Assembly (NCBI RefSeq): GCF_963677005.1
Contig: NZ_OY781616.1
Location: forward strand, 1,557,501-1,621,500
Direction: 5' to 3'
DNA: 64,000 nucleotides
Source: Maridesulfovibrio sp.
GTDB lineage: Bacteria > Desulfobacterota > Desulfovibrionia > Desulfovibrionales > Desulfovibrionaceae
The translations under genes were made by a program, and so were the position numbers. Of the stretch, positions 46,795 to 55,705 are shown in pieces (the stretch's first letter is position 1; each line of letters begins with the position of its first letter). The notes under the pieces are model-generated. The model saw nothing but the letters and a program-made list of their open reading frames with translations. It was not told where the DNA came from and did not search any database.

Positions 46795-47706
46795 TCAGCT
46801 GGGCCCGAAAACAGACCTAATCCGTTCCAGTTGCTCCGCAACTTCGTAGATAGTCAGGGCATACACCTTGGAATGGTTGTAGCGGTATATGACCTTCAGC
46901 TTTTTCTCTTTGCCCAGAGAGTTGCGCCAGCCGTGGCGCTTCAGAAAATTTGCCATGCTGGCAAGGGCGTCCTCCCTGCCGAACAGGTCAATGCGCCCGT
47001 CCCCATCGCCATCCACGGCGTAATTCAAGGCAGTCGTAGGCATAAACTGGCAGATTCCGAAAGCACCGTACGGGGACCCCGGAATCTCTGCTGGATTTAC
47101 AGAATTTGCAGAGGAAAATGTAAGCAGAGCGGCGAGTTCACGGTAAGCCCAGTCAGCTTTCTTTTTCGTGCGCCTTTTGAGCCAGTCCATATCTTTTGCA
47201 TCAAGTTTATCATAACCCAGTTCATCAAAAAAAAGCACCGGGTCCTGACTTGCCGCCATATTGGCAAGATTGCTGAAAGCCGGATTGTCCCCCAGAGTAA
47301 ATCCCAGTTTTGTTTCCACAAGGAGCAAAGCCACCACAACCGAAGGCGCAACACCGTACTTCTTGTCTATCGAGGTCAGCAGGTCATAATGCTCTCTGAG
47401 ATATGAATAAGCTCCGGCCAAAAGCACCGGCCCGACATATCTGGAATCGAAAGAAGCTTCCCGTTTCTTTTTTTTCGCGGGAGGCTCAAACTTGAGTCTC
47501 AGCAGGGCTTTCATCTTTCTGGCCATTATTCCGGAATCAAACTTAACGGAACTTGCTGCAAAAACAGTATCCACATACTCTCTGTTGAATCCGTCAGCCA
47601 CAAGCCTGTCTTTGAGTGGGTCCCATCCATTATCTGCCGCTGCGGCAACGGCAGCAGAAAAGGCAAGCAGATAGATAAAAATCAATAGTACAAGCTTCTT
47701 ACTCAT
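46795..47706 (-). CDS. mltB: Lytic murein transglycosylase, MltB family
   Basis: 303 residues with an uncleaved-looking or Sec-type signal (A-F-S-A-A-V-A-A-A-A). There is no lipobox, unlike E. coli MltB. Catalytic Glu lies in L-L-L-V-E-T-K-L-G, with I-C-Q-F-M-P-T-T-A and a D-G-D-G-R-I-D-L loop, all diagnostic. It cleaves peptidoglycan glycan strands. ATG 47706 is chosen over GTG 47712. It follows the dual-CXXC gene by 12 bp, so they are cotranscribed. Confidence 0.93.
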   Translation of the reverse strand: MSKKLVLLIFIYLLAFSAAVAAAADNGWDPLKDRLVADGFNREYVDTVFAASSVKFDSGIMARKMKALLRLKFEPPAKKKKREASFDSRYVGPVLLAGAYSYLREHYDLLTSIDKKYGVAPSVVVALLLVETKLGFTLGDNPAFSNLANMAASQDPVLFFDELGYDKLDAKDMDWLKRRTKKKADWAYRELAALLTFSSANSVNPAEIPGSPYGAFGICQFMPTTALNYAVDGDGDGRIDLFGREDALASMANFLKRHGWRNSLGKEKKLKVIYRYNHSKVYALTIYEVAEQLERIRSVFGPS

Positions 47707-47718
47707 AACCACAAAACC

Positions 47719-47949
47719 TTACAACCTGTTCATGGGAACATCTGCCATTTCGTCTTCAAAGTCGTCATCGATAAACATGGAATAATCGGAAATTTCATAA
47801 TGCCTGCCGCAGGACCCGCAGCATAAAAAAACGGATGTTCAACTACGCTGAACGTAGAGTTCTCCACCGCATGCACTGCAACGGCAATCCTCATTGGAAG
47901 AGCTGTCTTCCCGCAAAATATTCCTGAAAACTTTTCTTTGATTAAACAT
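47719..47949 (-). CDS. Dual-CXXC small protein with in-frame TGA, probable selenoprotein
   Basis: Read with TGA (47839-47841) as selenocysteine this is a 76-residue protein from ATG 47949, which has a perfect GGAGG site. Before the TGA: C-R-C-S-A-C-G-G (residues 22-29). After it: C-C-G-S-C-G-R-H-Y-E-I, then an acidic tail and TAA at 47719-47721. Sec would be residue 37. The two halves form one sensible zinc-ribbon-like protein in one frame, so this is unlikely to be chance. A SECIS-like hairpin stands at 47800-47824. I recall a family called dual CXXC motif small (seleno)protein in related genomes. Alternative: a plain nonsense mutation. Role unknown. Confidence 0.75.
47800..47824 (-). promoter_or_regulatory. 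Bacterial SECIS-like hairpin
   Basis: Minus strand stem GCTGC / GCGGC (one U-G pair) around the loop GGGTCCT, with AT...AT outer pairing. It begins 16 nt after the TGA. The apical GGUC and the distance agree with bacterial SECIS elements such as that of fdhF. Confidence 0.6.
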
Positions 47950-47965
47950 TATTTCCTCCCCGATC

Positions 47966-47995
47966 ATATTAGTGTTGAATCGGACCCAATGTCTA
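47966..47995 (-). promoter_or_regulatory. Promoter of the dual-CXXC gene
   Basis: Minus strand TAGACA (47990-47995), 18-base spacer, TAATAT (47966-47971), sitting between the tolC terminator and the ribosome-binding site. The leader would be only about 10 nt. Confidence 0.4.
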
Positions 47996-48000
47996 CCCCA

Positions 48001-48035
48001 AAAAAAAAGCCGGATTTCCAATTTGGAAATCCGGC
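48001..48035 (-). terminator. Intrinsic terminator after tolC
   Basis: Minus strand GCCGGATTTCCAA / TTGGAAATCCGGC, a near-perfect 13-base stem, then eight T. Confidence 0.92.
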
Positions 48036-48055
48036 CGGATTTATCTGCAACCAGA

Positions 48056-49483
48056 TCAGTTCGTCTTGAGCGAAGGGTTCTTTTCACCCATGGCCACGTA
48101 GAGTTTGGCCAGTGCAACCTGATAGTCGGACAGAGCCTGAATAAGCTGTGCTTCACTGTCACTGAGACGGGACTGAGCGTTCAGCACTTCGTTGTTGGTG
48201 CTGACCTGAGCCTGATAACGGGCCATAGCCATCCTGTAGCCTTCGCGACCGGCTTCAACAGATTTGCGGCCGACACCTATACGGTCTGCGGCAGCCTTCA
48301 GGCTTAAAAGCTGGTCCTTAATTTCGTAAGAAGCCTCAAGCTTGGTATTGTCAAACTCGGCTTTGATTTTCAGGACATTGTCTTTCGCCCTCTGGGCATC
48401 GTAATATGTCTGTCCCCAGCTGAAAAGCTCCCAGTTGAGGTTTGCACCCACGTTCCATGAATCGGGACGATTTCTGTAGTTGTATTGGTTCTTGCTTACG
48501 GAAGGATCACCGCCGGTACTGGAATAGTTCAAATCGGCAGTGATATCGGGATAAAAACCGCTTTCAGATATTGTCACATCTTCCTGAGCGATCTCAACAG
48601 CTTTCTGGGCAATCTCGAGATCAGGCCGTTTCTTGTCGGCAATTGCAATGCACTGATCAAGAGTCATGGAAAAAGGAAGATAAGTAAGCTCGCCGGTATA
48701 GTTTACCTTCTCATCAATCGGCAGGTTGAGCAGAGTGTTCAGCCTGGCAACGCGAGAGTCAACAGTGTTCTTGGCGATCAGCAGATTCTGCTCTGCGGTA
48801 GCCAGTTCAACTTCAGCCTGGAGCACGTCCACACGCGGACGCAGACCGACCTGATAAAAAGCCTGAATTACCTGCAGCTGGGATTTCAGCCTGGCTACGG
48901 AATCTTCCTTGCTTTTTACTTCCATGCGCCCCTGCAGCAGGGTCAGAAAGGAAGTCTGAATCTGGCTGATCAGTGCAAGTTCCGCATTATAGAGGCTGGC
49001 CTCGGTGGACTGCCGCTGCAATTTGGTTTTCTGGTATTTGGAAAGAAGTTCAAACCCCTTGAAGAGAGGCTGGCTTACATTGAGCGTGAATCCCCAGGCA
49101 TCCTGATACCCGGATGGGGTATCGCCGTTCCTGGGCTGATCGTTGTAATGCGTATATCCGTAAGTTGCCTTAAGTGGGCCCCCGAACTGACCGCGCTGCG
49201 ACTTGACCGCGCTATCGGAAGCCAGCAGGTCCTTGCGGGCAGCTACAATGGTCGGGTTCTGCTTGAGGCCAAGCTTGACGCAGTCTTCAAGTGTCAGGGT
49301 TCTGTCGGCGTCCTGCTCGTCCTTGGATACAGCCTGCGGCACCTGCGTGGTAGCCCCCTCCATTGTCACTGGAGTTTTGACTTCACCAACAGAGCTCTCC
49401 GGCTTGGCCTGCTGCGCAAAAGCGCTTGATGCGAAAATTAAAGCCAGTACCGCGGCAGACAAAAGGAAAATTCTTAATTTCAT
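48056..49483 (-). CDS. tolC: TolC-family outer membrane efflux protein
   Basis: 475 residues from ATG 49483 (AGGA upstream), with signal peptide ending S-S-A-F-A. Two structural repeats start with L-T-L-E-D-C-V-K-L-G-L-K-Q-N-P and S-M-T-L-D-Q-C-I-A-I-A, each with the long helices of the periplasmic tunnel. It forms an outer-membrane exit duct for RND, ABC or type I systems. No inner-membrane pump or adaptor gene is adjacent, so it may serve several systems. Followed by a strong terminator. Confidence 0.92.
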   Translation of the reverse strand: MKLRIFLLSAAVLALIFASSAFAQQAKPESSVGEVKTPVTMEGATTQVPQAVSKDEQDADRTLTLEDCVKLGLKQNPTIVAARKDLLASDSAVKSQRGQFGGPLKATYGYTHYNDQPRNGDTPSGYQDAWGFTLNVSQPLFKGFELLSKYQKTKLQRQSTEASLYNAELALISQIQTSFLTLLQGRMEVKSKEDSVARLKSQLQVIQAFYQVGLRPRVDVLQAEVELATAEQNLLIAKNTVDSRVARLNTLLNLPIDEKVNYTGELTYLPFSMTLDQCIAIADKKRPDLEIAQKAVEIAQEDVTISESGFYPDITADLNYSSTGGDPSVSKNQYNYRNRPDSWNVGANLNWELFSWGQTYYDAQRAKDNVLKIKAEFDNTKLEASYEIKDQLLSLKAAADRIGVGRKSVEAGREGYRMAMARYQAQVSTNNEVLNAQSRLSDSEAQLIQALSDYQVALAKLYVAMGEKNPSLKTN

Positions 49484-49640
49484 TATACACATCCTAAAAC
49501 ACGTGTAAGTTATCATTTTAACTCAGGTACAAAAACAAAATTACCCCATCTATAGTTGTTCCGGGACAACTAATCAAGTGGCAATTTCGTTTAAAACACG
49601 CTCTTAAGCGCGATAAATCAGAATACAACAGATATTTTTA

Positions 49641-50411
49641 TTAAGATGCGCAGTCGGACTTATCCCCCTGAAGCTTATCCACCGTATGCTTCAAAGCAGG
49701 TATCACAGCTTCAAGGCTCTCCCGGACCGCCTTCGGACTGCCCGGAAAATTGATGACAAGACTCTCCCCGAGAGTTCCGGCCACAGCGCGCGATATCATG
49801 GCATGGGGAGTTTTTTCCAATCCTGCTGCGGTAACAGCCCGTTCAAATCCCGGCAGACGTTTTTCTATAACAGCAACCGTGGCTTCGGGAGAAACATCAC
49901 GCGGCCCGACACCCGTTCCGCCGGTGGTAAGGATTAGATCAAATCTGCAGACATGGGCAAGATGCATGATCAGGGCTTTCAGTTCATCCCGCTCGTCCGG
50001 GATAAGATAGCCCTGCACAATGGAGACCGGAAGTGCCTTTTTTACCATCTCACCGATAAGCGGACCGGCCTCATCCATGCGCAGTCCGGCCGCACCCTTG
50101 TCACTTAAGGTGATAAAAGCCAACGAATAGCCGGTTTTTTCGATTGAGAGATCTGTGGGTCCTGAAGGAAGAAGACCGGTTATTTGAGCTGTGAGAAGCC
50201 TTGACCCCGGAATCCCGTCCGCCCAGAAAGCGGAAATGATTCTGAGTAAAGAATTCTCGCCCTGCATAAGCCCGAACCCGGCCCGCAGATCGCGCAGATC
50301 ACCCTCTACAGGAACACAGGGAGTTCCCGGAGGAAGCGCTGCGGCATTTCCGAGAACTATACGGTCACCGATCTTCATATCCTCAACAACGGAAAAATCA
50401 CATCTGATCAT
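49641..50411 (-). CDS. MogA/MoaB-type molybdopterin adenylyltransferase with extra N-terminal domain
   Basis: 256 residues. The second half (from about 92) is the MogA/MoaB fold: F-I-T-L-S-D-K-G near 99, T-T-G-G-T-G-V-G-P-R-D near 167, and the closing I-N-F-P-G-S-P-K. It adenylates molybdopterin before metal insertion. The first ~90 residues (G-D-R-I-V-L-G-N) are not part of standard MogA and may be a MOSC-like remnant. AAGGAG precedes ATG 50411. Cotranscribed with the DUF1614 gene. Confidence 0.85.
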   Translation of the reverse strand: MIRCDFSVVEDMKIGDRIVLGNAAALPPGTPCVPVEGDLRDLRAGFGLMQGENSLLRIISAFWADGIPGSRLLTAQITGLLPSGPTDLSIEKTGYSLAFITLSDKGAAGLRMDEAGPLIGEMVKKALPVSIVQGYLIPDERDELKALIMHLAHVCRFDLILTTGGTGVGPRDVSPEATVAVIEKRLPGFERAVTAAGLEKTPHAMISRAVAGTLGESLVINFPGSPKAVRESLEAVIPALKHTVDKLQGDKSDCAS

Positions 50412-50438
50412 TGCCAGCTCCTTTGAATTATTACCCCG

Positions 50439-51146
50439 TCAAGCCAGAAGAACCGCCAGAATCCCGGTAATAAAGATTCCGTCGAAAGTACCGGCACCGC
50501 CTATGGATACAACCGGCGCATCAAGCACCTTTCTTGTTGCAGGCGTAGCCAGATGCAGCAGGTCCGCACCGATCAGTGTCCCCAAACTACCGGCCACGTA
50601 TGCGGCCGCAGGAGCCAGATCACCCGGCACAAAAATAAGTGTCGCCAGAACAGTGATGAGCGGCGGGATCAGGACCGGGATGCCTATACCCACACCCGGA
50701 ACCGGCCGGGCCAGTCCGTAGGCAGCAGCACTTACAACGGCAATACATATTAATATGGAAAAATCGAATCCGCTACGGGACAACAGCGAGAGAGACAACA
50801 GCACCGGAATCACGCAGCCGCCAAAATTTACCGCCACAACCTGATTGGTGAGGGCCCTGTCCTGCACGGGAGCTGTGAACATTCTTGTGTGCGGGTTGAA
50901 CATACGCACACTTCTCAGACTGAAGTCCGGAACAAGTCTTGAAGACCTGAAAACCGGAATGTTTACCCCGCTGCCGAGAAGAGTGGCGATCAGCAGCAGA
51001 AACCCCTGCCCCGGAGTAAGCCCCAGTTTGGAAAAAGCAACCGTAACGAGGCCAACCTGTACAAATATAAACAAAAAGAGTATGAAAACAAAAAAAATAA
51101 CACCCAAAAACATAACTGTCGGCAAAGAAAACATCGGGCCGCGCAT
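50439..51146 (-). CDS. DUF1614 family integral membrane protein
   Basis: 235 residues from ATG 51146, with AGGAG; the frame to 51209 has no site. About seven membrane segments with G-S-G-V-N-I-P-V near residue 68 and the closing S-I-G-G-A-G-T-F-D-G-I-F-I-T-G. The family is found in many anaerobes; no function known to me. It lies 27 bp upstream of the MogA-like gene, which hints at molybdate or cofactor handling, but nothing in the sequence proves it. Confidence 0.8.
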   Translation of the reverse strand: MRGPMFSLPTVMFLGVIFFVFILFLFIFVQVGLVTVAFSKLGLTPGQGFLLLIATLLGSGVNIPVFRSSRLVPDFSLRSVRMFNPHTRMFTAPVQDRALTNQVVAVNFGGCVIPVLLSLSLLSRSGFDFSILICIAVVSAAAYGLARPVPGVGIGIPVLIPPLITVLATLIFVPGDLAPAAAYVAGSLGTLIGADLLHLATPATRKVLDAPVVSIGGAGTFDGIFITGILAVLLA

Positions 51147-51272
51147 AAATTGTACTCCTTGATTTTCGTGCAGCATGAAGTTCGTATTAAATGATATTAA
51201 TGCAGACACTTCAAGATTTTATTGCTAAATTGCCGTAACAGGTTCCACTTCGATCAAACGGAGGTTAATCAT

Positions 51273-52160
51273 ATGAAAGGGATCATTCTGGCCGGAGGTT
51301 CCGGAACCAGACTCTACCCGCTGACAAGAGTGGTCAGCAAGCAACTGCTGCCGGTCTATGACAAGCCGATGATCTACTACCCCCTCTCGACGCTTATGAT
51401 TTCTGGGATAAGAGACGTCCTGATCATATCCACCCCGGATGACCTGCACCGCTTCACGGATCTCCTCGGAGACGGTTCGAACCTTGGAATCAACATTTCG
51501 TACAAGGAACAACCCAGACCCGAAGGATTGGCCCAGGCTTTCATTATCGGCGAGGATTTTATAGGTAACGACAGCGTAAGCCTTATTCTAGGAGACAACA
51601 TCTACTATGGGCACGACCTGCCGTACATCCTGCAGAAAGCAGCTTCCCTCAAGGAGGGCGGAACTGTATTCGCATACGCGGTGAAGGACCCAAAACGGTA
51701 CGGAGTGGTGGAGTTCGACAGAAACCGTTCGGTGCTTAGCATCGAGGAGAAACCGGAAGTCCCCAAATCAAAATTTGCGGTGACCGGCCTGTATTTCTAT
51801 GACAACACGGTTATTGATATTGCCAGAAAGATAAAGCCGTCCGCCCGCGGGGAACTGGAAATAACAGATGTTAACAATGAATACCTGAAACGCGGACAGC
51901 TCAATGTGGAACTGCTCGGCCGCGGTTATGCATGGCTGGACATGGGAACTCATGAATCACTGCTGCGGGCCGCGGCTTACGTGGAGGCCATCCAGCAGCG
52001 ACAGGGCTTCCTGCTGGCCTGCCTTGAAGAAATAGCCTTCCGCATGGGCTACATAAGCGCTGATCAATTGCGGGAAATGGCCACGGATATGCTCAAAAAC
52101 GACTATGGGCAGTACCTTATGGAAATATACAAAGAAGCAAAGGCGGGAAACAATGCGTAA
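51273..52160 (+). CDS. rfbA: Glucose-1-phosphate thymidylyltransferase
   Basis: 295 residues from ATG 51273 with GGAGG upstream. Nucleotidyl-transfer motif [10 protein letters not shown] near residue 8, K-P-M near 26, E-K-P near 165. It makes dTDP-glucose for rhamnose and other deoxysugars of the surface glycan. rfbB, rfbC and rfbD are not adjacent. Its stop overlaps the next gene by 8 bp. Confidence 0.96.
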   Translation: MKGIILAGGSGTRLYPLTRVVSKQLLPVYDKPMIYYPLSTLMISGIRDVLIISTPDDLHRFTDLLGDGSNLGINISYKEQPRPEGLAQAFIIGEDFIGNDSVSLILGDNIYYGHDLPYILQKAASLKEGGTVFAYAVKDPKRYGVVEFDRNRSVLSIEEKPEVPKSKFAVTGLYFYDNTVIDIARKIKPSARGELEITDVNNEYLKRGQLNVELLGRGYAWLDMGTHESLLRAAAYVEAIQQRQGFLLACLEEIAFRMGYISADQLREMATDMLKNDYGQYLMEIYKEAKAGNNA

Positions 52161-52638
52161 ATTTATGATAATATTTGTCCTGGCCCTGATGCTGGCCGCC
52201 CCGTCAGGGGCAAAATGCGATGACTCCACCCTGCATACGGCATTTGCCAAGCTGTCCGGAATAGAAGCAGCCCTTGCGACCCTGTCCCGGCAGATCGACA
52301 AGGCCGCAGGCATGGACTCACAGCCGGACCGGGTTTACGCCATGCAGGATATGTCCGGCCTTTGCAAATCCAGCAAAATGCAGGTCCACAGTCTGAATTC
52401 TCTGTTCTCGGTAGTAAAACTGATAAAATCGGAAAAGCGGTTTGAAAGCGATGAATCCCGCAGGCTGAAAAAACAGTGCGGTTACGCCTTCAACGACTTC
52501 AACCGCCGCCGTGTGTTTGTTCTGGATATTCTGAAAAAGGCCAAAGACCAGACTTTGAGAGATCTAGCCCATATTTTTGATGCGCAACTCGGCATAGCTG
52601 TCAAACAGCTTACCAAAATCAACGCCAAACTGAATTAA
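52153..52638 (+). CDS. Unknown secreted helical protein
   Basis: 161 residues from ATG 52153, which overlaps the end of rfbA. A signal peptide ([15 protein letters not shown]) is followed by a mostly helical mature part with Lys-rich end and few motifs (C-x-[13 protein letters not shown]). I do not recognise the family. Coupling to rfbA suggests periplasmic function in the same setting, without proof. A terminator follows. Confidence 0.75.
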   Translation: MRKFMIIFVLALMLAAPSGAKCDDSTLHTAFAKLSGIEAALATLSRQIDKAAGMDSQPDRVYAMQDMSGLCKSSKMQVHSLNSLFSVVKLIKSEKRFESDESRRLKKQCGYAFNDFNRRRVFVLDILKKAKDQTLRDLAHIFDAQLGIAVKQLTKINAKLN

Positions 52639-52654
52639 TTATGAACCTAAAAAA

Positions 52655-52685
52655 CGAAAAGCGGCACAGGTTGTGCCGCTTTTCG
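52655..52685 (+). terminator. Bidirectional intrinsic terminator
   Basis: GAAAAGCGGCAC / GTGCCGCTTTTC, 12-base perfect stem with a 5-base loop. It serves rfbA/secreted-protein genes and the minus-strand small gene. Confidence 0.85.
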
Positions 52686-52716
52686 AAAAGAGCCGTAAAA
52701 ACTCTTTTGAAATTTT

Positions 52717-52860
52717 CTAATGATGACCTTCGTTTTTGCCCTGTTCAATTCTGTAAAAAGCCATGTACAGAATCCACGCAAGATAAACGAAAATAAGAGA
52801 AACACCTACAAAGCCAGCGGTAGTGCTGTGGCCCATGTTGTGCAGAAGTTCACCGATCAT
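52717..52860 (-). CDS. Small single-pass membrane protein, 47 residues
   Basis: Too short to show in usual ORF lists. ATG 52860 has a perfect GGAGGT site 8 bases ahead, and TAG is at 52717-52719. The product starts M-I-G-E-L-L-H-N-M-G-H, has one membrane helix (about 15-36) and ends in a charged, His-containing tail (N-E-G-H-H). Size and layout resemble accessory subunits of membrane electron-transfer complexes, but no partner is adjacent. Function unknown. Confidence 0.75.
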   Translation of the reverse strand: MIGELLHNMGHSTTAGFVGVSLIFVYLAWILYMAFYRIEQGKNEGHH

Positions 52861-53042
52861 ACCCTGTTACCTCCAAGTATTTAACCCTGTTTATTTGCCA
52901 AAATGTCTGATATTCATCACCATTATTTACAGCAATGTCAAGCTCTAGTTTCTGCATAAAGATTGACAATAACGCTCTTCCGACTATTATTATCTCATTG
53001 GCCGTATCTGAATCACAAGAATCTCTGGTCTGTTGAAAAGAC

Positions 53043-53624
53043 ATGACCGGCAACCTGCATAAAAAACAAAGCAACGTGATGGCTGAATCAAAAAATGATC
53101 CGGGCCTGCTGGGCAGACTGAAAACCAAACTGGATAGAATGCTTGGCAGAAAACCCTGTGAAGCACTCGACATCTCGTATAATCCCAAGCAGGATACCCC
53201 AAGTGCAAGGCAGTCCTTCCGGATCAAGGTGGACAACATGCACATAATCTGCCGCTCTCCGCGAGTGAAGTGCCGGGTCTGTGATATAAGCGCTACTGGA
53301 GTCGGTTTTTTAAGTTCCGCGGAATTCCCTGTGGGTGAGACAATAGAAACGGCACTGTTCTGGTCCGGAAAGCCGGTTATAAAGGGGTTGAAGCTCAAGG
53401 TGATGCGGCAGGCGAAAAAACATATCGGCTGTGAATTTGCACCCCTTGAACGCGGCCAGGAGAAACTGATCAGCAAGATAGTGCTGGCAGCCCAAAAGCG
53501 GCAGATTGAACGCAAACATAAATGCTCGGAGCCCGATTCAGCAGATAAGGATATCTGTGATGAGGCGCGCAGGAATGCAAAACGCGGCTCAGCAAAACAT
53601 GACGGCCGGAAAATAAAACTCTGA
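53043..53624 (+). CDS. PilZ-domain protein
   Basis: 193 residues. The PilZ c-di-GMP pocket is recognisable: R-Q-S-F-R (R-x3-R, about residues 57-61) and D-I-S-A-T-G-V-G (D-x-S-x2-G, about 81-88), followed by the beta barrel with H-I-G-C-E-F. The C-terminal 40 residues are basic and disordered. ATG 53043 is assumed; ATG 53079 is also possible since neither has a clear ribosome-binding site. The protein may transmit c-di-GMP to motility or envelope functions. Confidence 0.88.
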   Translation: MTGNLHKKQSNVMAESKNDPGLLGRLKTKLDRMLGRKPCEALDISYNPKQDTPSARQSFRIKVDNMHIICRSPRVKCRVCDISATGVGFLSSAEFPVGETIETALFWSGKPVIKGLKLKVMRQAKKHIGCEFAPLERGQEKLISKIVLAAQKRQIERKHKCSEPDSADKDICDEARRNAKRGSAKHDGRKIKL

Positions 53625-53653
53625 TTTCACACATCCGTTAACGAGACCAATAC

Positions 53654-54616
53654 ATGCGAATAGTTATTCTAGATGGATACACAGTCAATCCGGGAGACAA
53701 TCCCTGGACGGAACTTGAAAAACTCGGTGATCTGACTGTGTATGACCGCACAGATCAGGATGAAGTTCTTGAGCGTGCAGCAGATGCCGAAATAATCCTG
53801 ACCAACAAAACCCTGCTTACCGCAGAAATAATCAATTCCCTGCCAAAACTTTCATTCATCGGCGTGCTGGCTACCGGCTACAACGTGGTCGACCTTGGTG
53901 CAGCTGCCGAGAGAAAAATTCCGGTCTGCAATGTTCCGGGATATTCTCCGCCTTCGGTTGCGCAGCACGTTTTCGCCCTGTTGCTGGAATTCACCAACAG
54001 AGTCAGTATGCATGACCTTGCGGTTAAAAACGGCGAATGGGCCACGCAGGAAGATTTCTGCTTTTGGAAATCTCCTCTTCTGGAGCTTGCAGGAAAAAAA
54101 ATGGGGGTAGTCGGTTTCGGCGGAATCGGGCAGATGGTCGGAACAATTGCCCACGGATTCGGTATGGAGGTTCTGGCCTACGCACCGCGCCCCAAACAGG
54201 CTCCGCCATATGCACCATTCCGTTTTGCAGGATTGGAAGAACTTTTCCGCGAAGCTGACGTGATCTCGCTGCACTGCCCGCTTACTGCCGACAATGAAAG
54301 ATTTATCAACCGGGACATGCTTGAAAGCATGAAATCGACAGCGATTCTGATCAATACCGCCCGAGGACCACTGATAGATGAAGCGGCACTGGCTGAAGCC
54401 CTCTGCAAAGGAAAAATAGCCGGGGCGGCACTGGACGTGGTAGAGGAAGAGCCGATGCTGCCGGGAAATCCCCTTTCCGGGGCTCCGAACCTCATCATAA
54501 CTCCGCACATAGCGTGGGCGACTCTGGAAGCAAGGTCCAGACTGACATCAATTATGGTTGGTAATGTGGCATCCTATCTGCGCGGGAAACCTAAAAACGT
54601 GGTTAACGGGCTCTAA
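53654..54616 (+). CDS. hprA: D-isomer 2-hydroxyacid dehydrogenase, glycerate dehydrogenase type
   Basis: 320 residues. NAD-binding loop G-V-V-G-F-G-G-I-G near residue 150, catalytic Arg in N-T-A-R-G-P, Glu about 30 later and His in T-P-H-I-A-W. The A-T-G-Y-N-V-V-D segment near residue 75 is typical of hydroxypyruvate/glycerate dehydrogenases. It interconverts hydroxypyruvate and D-glycerate or related acids. Ends 5 bp from the convergent response-regulator gene. Confidence 0.9.
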   Translation: MRIVILDGYTVNPGDNPWTELEKLGDLTVYDRTDQDEVLERAADAEIILTNKTLLTAEIINSLPKLSFIGVLATGYNVVDLGAAAERKIPVCNVPGYSPPSVAQHVFALLLEFTNRVSMHDLAVKNGEWATQEDFCFWKSPLLELAGKKMGVVGFGGIGQMVGTIAHGFGMEVLAYAPRPKQAPPYAPFRFAGLEELFREADVISLHCPLTADNERFINRDMLESMKSTAILINTARGPLIDEAALAEALCKGKIAGAALDVVEEEPMLPGNPLSGAPNLIITPHIAWATLEARSRLTSIMVGNVASYLRGKPKNVVNGL

Positions 54617-54621
54617 AAAAA

Positions 54622-55155
54622 TCAATCGGCGGTGAACCTGTTTACCGCCGCGATAAGATCCGCCTTTCTGACAGGTTTGGTCATAAAATAATCGCAACCG
54701 ACGTCGTAGGCACGGTTCTCGTTCTCCGGGAGGGCATGTGCCGTTACAGCGATGATGGGTGTTTTTGAAAGGCTCATGTCGTTTTCGTAAGACCTTATCC
54801 GTCCGGTAGCTTCGTATCCGTCCGTGTAAGGCATCTCGATATCCATCAGAACAACGTCATATTTGTTCTGCATGAACATCTCCACCGCGATATCACCGTT
54901 TTCGGCCACATCAATAGAATAGGGCAGCTTTTTCAAATACAGCCGCACCAACAATACGTTGTTTTCGCAATCTTCTGCCAGGAGTATCTTCAAGGATTTT
55001 TCACCCTCATTATTTTTACCACTCTCTCCTGCAGATTCCGGAACACTTTTCAACTCACCTGAATGCATCTGATACCCATCTATTGTGTCAAAAAAATGGA
55101 CCGCAATGTTGCCCATTCCTCCCATTGCCCGCGAAGTTAATAAATCATCAGTCAC
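54622..55155 (-). CDS. Response-regulator receiver protein with N-terminal extension
   Basis: 177 residues, receiver domain from about 54: acidic pair L-A-E-D, phosphoacceptor Asp in V-V-L-M-D-I-E-M-P, V-T-A-H-A-L, and K in M-T-K-P-V. This sequence style is that of receivers in hybrid histidine kinases and phosphorelays. The first ~50 residues are unrecognised, and the GTG start at 55155 has a poor site. An internal ATG could be the real start. No output domain. Confidence 0.85.
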   Translation of the reverse strand: MTDDLLTSRAMGGMGNIAVHFFDTIDGYQMHSGELKSVPESAGESGKNNEGEKSLKILLAEDCENNVLLVRLYLKKLPYSIDVAENGDIAVEMFMQNKYDVVLMDIEMPYTDGYEATGRIRSYENDMSLSKTPIIAVTAHALPENENRAYDVGCDYFMTKPVRKADLIAAVNRFTAD

Positions 55156-55228
55156 CCAAAGGCAAACAGTTTATTTGAAGAATAAATAACAACAAAACTA
55201 CCGAAAACAGCCAGCCCGAACTCGATTT

Positions 55229-55609
55229 CTATCCAGATACTCCGGAAGACCTGACCATGTCGGCAAACGATTCAAGATCGTTCTTTTCTCCATCCACGTA
55301 ATCCTCAGGATACAGGAGAGCTGACATGAAAAAAACACTTCCTATTTCAAGCGATGTAGAGGCCGAGGAAGAAAACCTTTTCAACCTTTTGGCAATCCGT
55401 TTCCGGTCATCATCCTTCAGGCCGATCATGTACGATTCGCTATTATCGGCCATCTCCGCCAACCGCACAGCTTTACTGCGCATCAGTTCCCGGTATGCCT
55501 GTTCGTCTGAGTTATCATGCAGGGCAGAGGATGCTTCCTTTTCAATCTCCCTGATCTGAAGGGCTTCCCCTTCCAGCCAGTCTGCAAGCTTTTCGTAAGA
55601 ACCGGTCAT
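55229..55609 (-). CDS. Unknown helical protein
   Basis: 126 residues from ATG 55609 with GAGGTG upstream; the open frame reaches 55699 without a site. Predicted all-helical and charged (K-D-D-D-R-K-R-I-A-K-R-L-K-R), with one possible short hydrophobic stretch near residue 95. No family recognised. It lies between the response regulator and the small Cys-rich gene on the same strand. Confidence 0.7.
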   Translation of the reverse strand: MTGSYEKLADWLEGEALQIREIEKEASSALHDNSDEQAYRELMRSKAVRLAEMADNSESYMIGLKDDDRKRIAKRLKRFSSSASTSLEIGSVFFMSALLYPEDYVDGEKNDLESFADMVRSSGVSG

Positions 55610-55705
55610 TAGAACACCTCTGATGAATTTTTGCGCCAGTCTACCTCCGCAAAACACCAAAGGCAAGAGAGCCTGGAAAAAAGCCGCTACTCTTTCCACA
55701 CAGGT

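Noticed and set aside
47839..48162. 107-codon minus-strand frame ending at the TGA in the dual-CXXC gene
   Set aside because: Its first two thirds run through tolC codons in another frame and through a terminator. The real start is ATG 47949 with GGAGG, and the TGA is better read as Sec.
48485..49429. 314-codon plus-strand frame
   Set aside because: Antisense to tolC.
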